Part shown: one piece after another, positions 48,965 through 54,908 of the stretch
Layout of the letters: each line of letters starts with the position of its first letter
How positions within the stretch are numbered: position 1 is the first letter of the stretch
Assembly: GCA_016871775.1 (NCBI GenBank)
Contig: VHCI01000006.1
Span: 1-54,908, forward strand
Direction: 5' to 3'
DNA from: Verrucomicrobiota bacterium
Lineage (GTDB): Bacteria; Verrucomicrobiota; Verrucomicrobiia; Opitutales; Opitutaceae
Length of the DNA stretch: 54,908 nt
The notes under the pieces: generated by a model
Database searches by the model: none
What the model was told of the DNA's origin: nothing
What the model saw: only the letters and a program-made list of their open reading frames with translations
Made by a program: the position numbers and the translations under genes

Positions 48965-50227
48965 ATGACCTTCGCGGAGTGGCGCGGGATGGAACCGGCG
49001 GCGGCGGCGGCGGAAGTGCACCGCCGGGTGCGGACGCGGCTGGAACCCGCGCAGCAGCGCGCCGTGCTCGCGTGGCTCCGGCCCGAGGCGGAGCTGGCGG
49101 CGGCGCTCGCGGCGGCGGATCCGGGCCGACCGCTGGGTCGCGTACCCTATTTCGCAAAGGACCTCTTCGACTCGGTGGGCGCGCCGACGGCCGCGGGCTC
49201 GACGTTCCTGCCGCAGGAACGCACGGCGGGCGCGCGGGACGGAGCCCTCGCGGCGGCGTGCGCCCGAGCCGGGGCCGTGCTCGCGGGCAAGACCCACCTG
49301 CACGAATTCGCCTACGGCATCACCGGCGAAAACCCGCACCACGGGGACTGCCATCGGCCCGGCTTTCCTGGCCGGACCACGGGCGGTTCCAGCAGCGGTT
49401 CCGCGGCAGCGGTCGCGGCGGGGATCGTCCCGCTGGCGCTCGCGACGGACACGGGAGGCTCCGTGCGGGTGCCCGCGGCCTTCTGCGGACTTTTCGGCCT
49501 GCGGCTGACCCCCGGCGAACCCTGGATCGCGGATGCGGTGCCGCTGGCGCCGACCTGCGACACCGCGGGCTGGTTTACCGCTGGAGCAGAGGATCTCGCC
49601 GCCGTCATCGACGCGTTGTTGCCTCTGGAGCGGCCGGCGGAGCGCCCCCTGCGCGGCCGAAGCTGGGCACCGCCCAAGCTCAATCCGGAGGTGGCGGCGG
49701 CCTTCGCGCGGGCGGCCGGGCAACTTGCGGAGCCGGCAGAGGCCTCGCTCGCGGAGGGGCTGGCGGCGGGGTTCGCGCCCGCACTGGCGGCGTACCACAC
49801 GATCATCGCGGCGGAAGCCTGGGCATGGCACCGCGGCTGGTTTCCCCGCCGCGCGGCGGAGTACGACCCCAACGTGCGCCAGCGCCTGGAGAACGCGGCG
49901 CGCGTTACCCCGGAGCAAATGACGGCGGCGCGGGCCGCGGCAGAGGGCGTGCGGGCGGTCTGGCGGGAGTATTTCCGCGGCCACGATTTCCTCGTGCTGC
50001 CCGCGACGCCCACAGCGGCCCCGACCAAGGCGGAGTGCACCCCCGAGCTGCGCAACCGAATCATTCAACTCACCGCGCCCGCCAGCCTCGGCGGCCAGCC
50101 CGTGCTGTCGTTGCCCGTCGCCCTGCCCGGCGGGCTCACGACGGGGCTGCAGGTGATCTTCCCGGACCCCCGGGGCCCGGCGCTGCGCTGGGCGCTGCGG
50201 ACCTTCCAGCCGGACCGAGCAGTTTGA
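48965..50227 (+). CDS. Amidase-signature family enzyme
   Basis: 420 residues from ATG 48965; the upstream frame overlaps the divergent gene and is rejected. Amidase-signature catalytic triad: Lys65 (P-Y-F-A-K-D-L-F-D), the Gly/Ser-rich block T-T-G-G-S-S-S-G-S (138-146), and nucleophile Ser166 in [14 protein letters not shown]. The protein is slightly shorter than GatA and lacks its C-terminal tail. It hydrolyses an amide of unknown identity in the cytoplasm. The last 92 bases overlap the 3' end of the convergent amidohydrolase gene. Confidence 0.9.
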   Translation: MTFAEWRGMEPAAAAAEVHRRVRTRLEPAQQRAVLAWLRPEAELAAALAAADPGRPLGRVPYFAKDLFDSVGAPTAAGSTFLPQERTAGARDGALAAACARAGAVLAGKTHLHEFAYGITGENPHHGDCHRPGFPGRTTGGSSSGSAAAVAAGIVPLALATDTGGSVRVPAAFCGLFGLRLTPGEPWIADAVPLAPTCDTAGWFTAGAEDLAAVIDALLPLERPAERPLRGRSWAPPKLNPEVAAAFARAAGQLAEPAEASLAEGLAAGFAPALAAYHTIIAAEAWAWHRGWFPRRAAEYDPNVRQRLENAARVTPEQMTAARAAAEGVRAVWREYFRGHDFLVLPATPTAAPTKAECTPELRNRIIQLTAPASLGGQPVLSLPVALPGGLTTGLQVIFPDPRGPALRWALRTFQPDRAV

Positions 50228-51074
50228 GGAGATTTTCACCAAAGACCGCAGTGTCGGCGCCGCCCGCGCGGGCCTCCGCAACCAGGCGGGCGAGCCCGGA
50301 GCCAGGTTCCCGCGGGTAGAGGTGGAGCGGGAGGTCGGAACCGAAGAGCACGCGCTCCGGCCCCACCGCGCGGAGGAACCGTTCCCAGATCGCGGGCCCG
50401 TGCATCAGCGGCGAGGCAGCGGTGTCGTACCAGACGTTCGCGGGCGCCGGGCCGTCGCCAGATAGAGGCAGCAGCCCGCCCCAATGCGCGAGGATGAAGC
50501 GGGTGCCGGGGAAGCGAAGCGCAAGCACTCGGAAGTCCGCCAGCGGCGTCGCAATGCGACCCGGGTACGGCCGGGCCTCTGGGTCGGTGACGTGCAGGTT
50601 CACCGGCCAGCCCGCCGCGCCCGCCCAGCCCAGAACGGACTCCAGACCGGGTGCGGTGAGGTCATGGTGCTGGGCGTGCGGAGACAACTCCCCCACCCCG
50701 CGGAGCCCCTCGTCGCGGGCGCGTTCCAATTCGGCGAGGCAGAGCGTGGGCCCGGCGGCGGGCTGCACCGTGGCGAAGGCCGAAAGGCGATCCGCGTGGG
50801 CGCGGAGGCAGGCGGCGAAGAAACGGTTCTGCGTGGCGCAGGAGGCGGCCTGCTCCCAGTACCAGCCAAGCAGCACCGCGCGCTCGATCCCGGCGGCGTC
50901 GAGTTCCCGCAGCAGTTCGTCCGCGCCCGGAAAACCCTGAACCATCCGACCGTCGCGTCGCCGGCGAGTGCAGAGCAGGGCCCAATGCGGTTCGCCGTGC
51001 GCGCCGGCCCAGCCCGCCGGGTCGCGGTTGATCTCCGGTGGATAGAGATGGACGTGGGCGTCGACGATCCGCAC
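50136..51074 (-). CDS. Amidohydrolase-2 family (TIM-barrel metal-dependent hydrolase)
   Basis: 312 residues. The opening I-V-D-A-H-V-H-L holds the first H-x-H metal site; later metal or active-site positions are plausible in V-N-L-H-V-T-D, F-I-L-A-H-W-G-G and V-L-F-G-S-D-L-P. The last ~30 residues are Gly/Ala/Pro/Ser-rich, encoded opposite the end of the amidase gene, and look like an accidental extension beyond the natural end at [10 protein letters not shown]. Substrate unknown; together with the amidase and the binding protein it may form a small degradative module, which is inference. Confidence 0.85.
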   Translation of the reverse strand: MRIVDAHVHLYPPEINRDPAGWAGAHGEPHWALLCTRRRRDGRMVQGFPGADELLRELDAAGIERAVLLGWYWEQAASCATQNRFFAACLRAHADRLSAFATVQPAAGPTLCLAELERARDEGLRGVGELSPHAQHHDLTAPGLESVLGWAGAAGWPVNLHVTDPEARPYPGRIATPLADFRVLALRFPGTRFILAHWGGLLPLSGDGPAPANVWYDTAASPLMHGPAIWERFLRAVGPERVLFGSDLPLHLYPREPGSGLARLVAEARAGGADTAVFGENLLKLLGPAGRSAAPSAAPGPGGPGRSPAAPS

Positions 51075-51083
51075 GGGTGCTAG

Positions 51084-52040
51084 TCAGGGGGCGGCGTAGA
51101 CCTCAGCCAGCTCCCGCAGCACGCCCTCGAGCTCGCGCAGGTAGACGTCCTCCGCGAGCTGGGCCTTGCGGGAGCGGACTTCAGCGAGCCGGCCCTCAAG
51201 ACTGTCGCGGCGGGCGCGGGCCTCGGGGGAGAGCCGGCGCTCCTCAGCGCTGGGGACCAGATGGAACTGGTGGGCGCGCAGCCCGTCGAGAGCGGCCCCG
51301 TCGCGGGCTCGGCGCGTCGCGAGGACGCCGCGGAACCAGTCGGGCGGCGTGCCGAGGCCGTCGCCGTTATCATCGAGGAGCGGGTGCTCGGTAGCGAGGC
51401 GGCCGGCGGCCTTGTAGAACTCGCGGGTGCGGTGGGCGGCAGCGAGGTAGGCCTCAAGCAAGGAGACCTGGCCATCGCGGTCCAAGTCGCTGGCCGGCTC
51501 GGCGACGGCCTCCGCGAAGTGGCGGCCGAAGCGCGTGTAGTTCTGCTCGTTGCCGCTGCGGGTGGCGGTGACCACGATGCGTCCCGGGCCGGCCAGACGA
51601 GGCAAAAATGGGGCGCTGGCGGAACCGGTGTGGACGAACGCGAGCGGGCGGCGGACGGCCTTGAGCCATTCGGCGAGTTCTGCCGCGGTGAAGTCTGGCC
51701 CGCGGAGGTTGAAACGGGACTCGCGGCCGTCGAACGTGCCGTGGCCGACCAGCACGAGCCACAGCTCGGCGTCGCCGGCGGCGGCCTCCTCCGCGAGCAA
51801 GCGCCGGAGCTGTTCCCGGTCGGGCGCGGCGCCTTCCGCTGGGGCCGCGCCCTCGCCGATGAGCCGGAGCTTGGCGCCAGCGCGGGCGCAGGCGTCGGTC
51901 CACGCCTTGACCTGCGCGGTGAAGTCGGGCGCGAACTCCGCGTCACCGGCGGGGCCGCACGCCAGAATCACGGTGGGCAGGCCGACGGCGCGCAGGGCCA
52001 CCACGGTGAGGGCGAGGGCGAGCAGCAGGCGGGGAATCAC
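51084..52040 (-). CDS. Caspase/legumain-fold (C13/C14-like) exported protein, possible pseudo-enzyme
   Basis: 318 residues from GTG 52040, which overlaps the upstream stop by four bases (GTGA). A signal peptide (1-20) precedes a caspase-like alpha/beta domain with the His dyad element V-L-V-G-H-G-T (His100). The strand expected to carry the catalytic Cys reads F-V-H-T-G-S-A-S-A-P-F (132-145), with Thr138 and no Cys. Two Asp-rich loops follow: D-L-D-R-D-G-Q-V-S-L-L-E (185-196), a textbook EF-hand-type calcium loop, and L-D-D-N-G-D-G near 225. The C-terminal third is helical. It may bind calcium without being a protease. Clustered with membrane VWA-type genes. Family call is fold-level. Confidence 0.65.
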   Translation of the reverse strand: MIPRLLLALALTVVALRAVGLPTVILACGPAGDAEFAPDFTAQVKAWTDACARAGAKLRLIGEGAAPAEGAAPDREQLRRLLAEEAAAGDAELWLVLVGHGTFDGRESRFNLRGPDFTAAELAEWLKAVRRPLAFVHTGSASAPFLPRLAGPGRIVVTATRSGNEQNYTRFGRHFAEAVAEPASDLDRDGQVSLLEAYLAAAHRTREFYKAAGRLATEHPLLDDNGDGLGTPPDWFRGVLATRRARDGAALDGLRAHQFHLVPSAEERRLSPEARARRDSLEGRLAEVRSRKAQLAEDVYLRELEGVLRELAEVYAAP

Positions 52041-54394
52041 GGGAGGCCTTTCCAGCGCCGGAGGCCCCACTCGGCGAGCAGGCACGCGAGGGCAAAGGCG
52101 AAGAAGAAGGGCGAGTGCCACGCGGGCTGAGTCCAGGTTTCCATCACGGGGGCGCGGAGTTCGGGCAGCCGGCGGACGAAGTCGTCGAGCTCGTCCGCGA
52201 GGACGGCGCGGCCGCCGGTGCGGCGGGCGAGTTCCTCGAGGAGCGCTACGTTGGGCTGGAGTAAGCGGAACTCCTCGGCGGCGAGGTCGCTGCTCCAGCC
52301 GGTCTCGGCCCGGCCGAGGTCGCTCCCGTCGGCGCCGCGGACGGTGGCGACCGCGCGGAAGCCGCCGGTCTGGCGGGGCACGTAGGAGGCCTCGTGCAGG
52401 CCGGGCTCGGCGGCGGCGGGCTCGGCGGCGAGCCGGAGCGGCGGCCCCGGCGGGGAGGAGGCGCCGGCGAGGAGGACAGGTTCCACCTCAAGGCTAACCA
52501 CTGCGTCGTCGACCGGCTGGAATTTCTCGTCGCGCACGCGGACCTGCAGGCGCTGTGCCCCATTGGGGTCTCCCGCGACGGGTTCCGCGCTGACCTGGAT
52601 CCGGCCCGGGACGTCGGCCACGAGCCAGCGCACCAACTGGCGCCAGGAGCGGGCCATATCCTCCTGGGCGGCCGCGTCGCGCATCCCCCAGCGCCAGAGG
52701 TCACCGACCATCAGGGCGGCGGTGCGCCCGCGGCCGAAGCGCTGCACGGCGAGGGCGGGGAGTTCCGTGCCCTTCTCGTCGCGCACGCTAGCGATGGCGC
52801 TGGCACCGGGCTTGAGGGCGCGCACGCGGTTCAGCACCTCAAAGGGCGGCATCGTCTCCAGCCGCGCGCGTTCCTCGCCCTCGGTCTCGCGCAGGCGGGC
52901 CCACGGCTGGAGCCAGCCCTCGCGCGAGAGCTGGAACTGCACCTTGGCCGGCCCAGCGGACTCCCCGGCAGAGCGATCGAGGTAGACAGGGAGCATCTCG
53001 CCCACGGGTGTGCGGTGGTAGCGCCCTTCTTGGAAGGATTCTATTCCCCCGAGCATCAGGAAACCGCCGCCGCGCTCGGACACGAAGCGCTGCAGGAGGG
53101 CCGCCTGGTCCGCGGAGAAGAACTCGGCCTCGAGGTCGTCGACGATCACCGCGTGGTAGCCGAAGAGCTCCTCTGGCGTGCGCGGAAAGCCGGCCCGCAG
53201 CTCCAGTTCGTCGCGGGTGTTGAGGCGCACGAGGACCGGCTGGTCGTAGCGCTGGACGTCCTCCGGGGCCTGGTTGCCGAAGCCCCGGAAGAGGGGGTTG
53301 CTGGTCTCGCCGGCGCGGCCCCGGAAATCGAACTTAGGCTCCCGCTTCGCCACCCGGATCAAACCCACCAACTGCAGCTGCTCGTCGCCCTCGATGGCCC
53401 GGTTGAGGAACTTGTACTCCCAATTCGGACGGCCGGAGACGTAGAGGACCCGAAGGGGTCCTCGCCCACGGTCGACGGTGATCACGCGCTGGTTGTTCAC
53501 CCGCGTGGCCTCGGAGGCCTCTTCGCCCGGAGGCGGGGAGACGCGCAACTCGTGGAAGGAGAGGCCGGGCTCCGCGGGCTTGAAGCGAAAACGGAAGGCG
53601 AGGGTCTCGCCGTCGCGGCGGACCTCGCGTGTCTGTTCCTGCAGGACCTTGCCGCTTCGATCCAGTAGGCGCGCGGTCACCGGACGGCCGGCGAACCCTC
53701 CCGCGACCACCTCGGCCTGCACGTCCACGGGAGCGTCCTCGAAAGCGGACTGGGTGAAGCCGACCTGGGCGAGCGAAAGGTCCCGTACCGCGCCGGGGCG
53801 GCCGATCACGACCGGATAAACGGGGGGCAGGCGGGCGAGATCGGCGGGCAGGCCGCCGCGGAGGTCCGTGGCGTTGCCGTCAGTGAAGAGCAGGATTCCG
53901 GCGAGGGGGCGTCCCGAGAGGCGCTCGCTGACCGCGCGCAGCCCGTGACCGAGGGCGGAGGCGCGGCCCTTGAAGGTGAGGTCGCGGAAGTCGGGCGAGG
54001 CCTGCAGGCGGGCGTCGAGGACGTAGCGGCGGACGTCGAAGGTGGCCGCGAGCGCCCCGGGCCACGCTGCGCGGGTGGGGTCAAGCAGGTCCCGGAGTTC
54101 CTCGCCGCGGGCGCGCGTAGCCCCCGGGTCACGGACCTGCAGGCTCTGGCTGTTGTCGGCAATGACCGCGAAGAGGTTGGCGCCAGGCCGCGCGCGCTGG
54201 CGGACCCACGTGGGTTCCAGGAGGCAAAGCGCGAGCGCGGCGCAGCCGAGGGCCTTGAGCGCCGCGAGGCCCCAGCGCCAAGGGTGACCGGCGGCCCGGT
54301 AGTAACCCCACGCCAGTGCGGCAAGCGCGCCGGCTCCGGCGGCGAGCGCGGGCCAGAGCCAGGGTCCGGCGGAAAAGGTGAGCGTGGACCCCAT
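52037..54394 (-). CDS. Large membrane protein with VWA-like and glutamine-amidotransferase-like domains
   Basis: 785 residues. Two N-terminal transmembrane helices (about 12-32 and 40-62) precede a VWA-like segment with a MIDAS-type motif (V-I-A-D-N-S-Q-S, then L-L-F-T-D-G-N). A beta-rich middle follows, then a class I glutamine-amidotransferase-like fold (V-L-Y-V-S-G-R-P-N-W-E-Y-K-F, V-I-V-D-D-L-E-A-E-F-F, G-G-G-F-L-M-L-G-G), and a final transmembrane helix close to the C-terminus. Such proteins accompany MoxR/Bat-type operons and probably act in envelope stress or protein maturation; no direct function is known. The downstream caspase-like gene overlaps its stop; the upstream gene ends 3 bases before it. 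Confidence 0.75.
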   Translation of the reverse strand: MGSTLTFSAGPWLWPALAAGAGALAALAWGYYRAAGHPWRWGLAALKALGCAALALCLLEPTWVRQRARPGANLFAVIADNSQSLQVRDPGATRARGEELRDLLDPTRAAWPGALAATFDVRRYVLDARLQASPDFRDLTFKGRASALGHGLRAVSERLSGRPLAGILLFTDGNATDLRGGLPADLARLPPVYPVVIGRPGAVRDLSLAQVGFTQSAFEDAPVDVQAEVVAGGFAGRPVTARLLDRSGKVLQEQTREVRRDGETLAFRFRFKPAEPGLSFHELRVSPPPGEEASEATRVNNQRVITVDRGRGPLRVLYVSGRPNWEYKFLNRAIEGDEQLQLVGLIRVAKREPKFDFRGRAGETSNPLFRGFGNQAPEDVQRYDQPVLVRLNTRDELELRAGFPRTPEELFGYHAVIVDDLEAEFFSADQAALLQRFVSERGGGFLMLGGIESFQEGRYHRTPVGEMLPVYLDRSAGESAGPAKVQFQLSREGWLQPWARLRETEGEERARLETMPPFEVLNRVRALKPGASAIASVRDEKGTELPALAVQRFGRGRTAALMVGDLWRWGMRDAAAQEDMARSWRQLVRWLVADVPGRIQVSAEPVAGDPNGAQRLQVRVRDEKFQPVDDAVVSLEVEPVLLAGASSPPGPPLRLAAEPAAAEPGLHEASYVPRQTGGFRAVATVRGADGSDLGRAETGWSSDLAAEEFRLLQPNVALLEELARRTGGRAVLADELDDFVRRLPELRAPVMETWTQPAWHSPFFFAFALACLLAEWGLRRWKGLP

Positions 54395-54397
54395 CGG

Positions 54398-54908
54398 TCA
54401 GCGGTCCTTCCCCAGTTCCTCGTAGTAGCGTCGCACCGCCTCGGCGAAGCGGGCGGGCACGGGATCACGGTCGAGCGGCACAAGCGGATCCCTCGATTCC
54501 CGCCGCGCGAGGTCCTCCGCCACACGGCTGCGCACCTCAAGCAGCGGGCGCAGAATCTGGAGTTGCACGGAGGCCCAGTCGGGCTTGCGGCGGTCCTGCC
54601 GGAAATCGCGGCGCACCGCGCGCGCGCGCTCGCGGGCGGAGGCGAGGGCGTTGCGCAACTCCGAAGACTCGACTAGGTCCTCGACGTCGCGGAGGCGCTC
54701 GCTCCAGCTGTTAAATTCCTCGCCGGTGAGCGGGCCGCGGGTGACGGCGCCGCCGAAATCTCCGCCGCCGCCGATCCCGCCGCGCCCCTCCCCTGCATTA
54801 AAAAGTGTATCGAGGCCGAGGGACTCCCGGCCGCCACCAGAGCCACCGCCGCGGCGCACGGGGCGCGGGCCATCGGCAGCCATCCGCTCGCCGGCCGGGC
54901 GGGCCTCG
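54398..54908 (-). CDS. C-terminal part of a large membrane-complex protein, cut by the window edge
   Basis: The frame is open to the window end, so the 161 residues from ATG 54883 are probably only the tail. A Gly/Arg-rich linker is followed by a helical domain: L-T-G-E-E-F-N-S-W-S-E-R-L-R-D-V-E-D-L, A-R-E-R-A-R-A-V-R-R-D-F, R-K-P-D-W and R-D-P-V-P-A-R-F-A-E-A-V-R-R-Y-Y-E-E-L. This ending (P-x-R-F-x-E-x-V-R-R-Y-Y-E-x-L) is seen in large membrane proteins (DUF4175-like) next to VWA/BatA-type genes. It precedes the VWA-like gene by 3 bases on the same strand. Family assignment is from memory. Confidence 0.55.
   Translation of the reverse strand, partial: EARPAGERMAADGPRPVRRGGGSGGGRESLGLDTLFNAGEGRGGIGGGGDFGGAVTRGPLTGEEFNSWSERLRDVEDLVESSELRNALASARERARAVRRDFRQDRRKPDWASVQLQILRPLLEVRSRVAEDLARRESRDPLVPLDRDPVPARFAEAVRRYYEELGKDR

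Overview
The window is a very GC-rich bacterial chromosome segment with tightly packed genes. The gene set points to Verrucomicrobiota, most likely an Opitutaceae-like lineage: exported sulfatases, PQQ-like propeller proteins, Gfo/Idh oxidoreductases, a phytanoyl-CoA dioxygenase relative, a solitary mcsA-mcsB-clpC operon and two genes whose family I place from memory in this phylum. That placement is inference from gene content; there is no rRNA in the window.

Layout. 1-4628 (+): sugar or sulfated-glycan catabolism. It starts with a broken phytanoyl-CoA dioxygenase gene, followed by a Gfo/Idh/MocA oxidoreductase, a small secreted protein, a mutarotase-like protein and a sulfatase. 4645-6925 (-): a second sulfatase translationally coupled to an exported peptidase-E-like protein. 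7051-9328 (+): a metallo-beta-lactamase-fold hydrolase and pyruvate kinase. 9354-20301: a metal-resistance island. On the minus strand a membrane anti-sigma, a periplasmic sensor and an ECF sigma factor lie in the order of cnrY-cnrX-cnrH. Divergent on the plus strand are two Cys-rich YHS/TRASH-like proteins, a TolC-type channel, an adaptor with a heavy-metal binding motif, a CusA-type RND pump keeping three methionines like those of the Cu/Ag site, and a P1B-1 copper ATPase without an N-terminal metal domain. A perfect 12-bp dyad sits in the divergent intergenic region. 20302-21087: a decayed AIM24/TIGR00266-family gene.

21088-29861: ybbP-ybbA divergent from a tesA-like esterase (same layout as in E. 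coli), an SDR-type epimerase, tsaD overlapping a CtpA-type protease, and a MidA-like methyltransferase. 29923-30000: tRNA-His(GTG), followed by a degenerate IS3-family transposase remnant, a phosphate-selective-type porin and an inverted-repeat element. 32350-35928: PQQ-like protein, RmuC, and a small secreted protein made of 27-residue tandem repeats. 36390-40558 (-): mcsA-mcsB-clpC, a complete-looking protein-arginine-kinase and Clp ATPase system without ctsR. 40667-47833: housekeeping genes (ilvE-like, yqeY-like, DUF2237, ogt, tRNA-Leu(GAG), pyrD, argA-like, ridA-like) plus a protein with an extreme acidic tail. 47886-51074: a solitary NMT1/THI5-like lipoprotein, an amidase and a TIM-barrel amidohydrolase whose 3' ends overlap the amidase. 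51084-54908 (-): a caspase/legumain-fold protein apparently lacking the nucleophile, a VWA/GATase-like membrane protein, and the end of a further large protein cut by the window edge.

Most distinctive signals: (i) a cnrYXH-type regulator paired with a Cu/Ag-type Cus pump and copper ATPase; (ii) two diverged copies of a ~170-bp repeat abutting the stop codons of tsaD and clpC; (iii) three visible pseudogenes; (iv) the arginine-phosphorylation operon; (v) the 81-bp tandem repeat gene.
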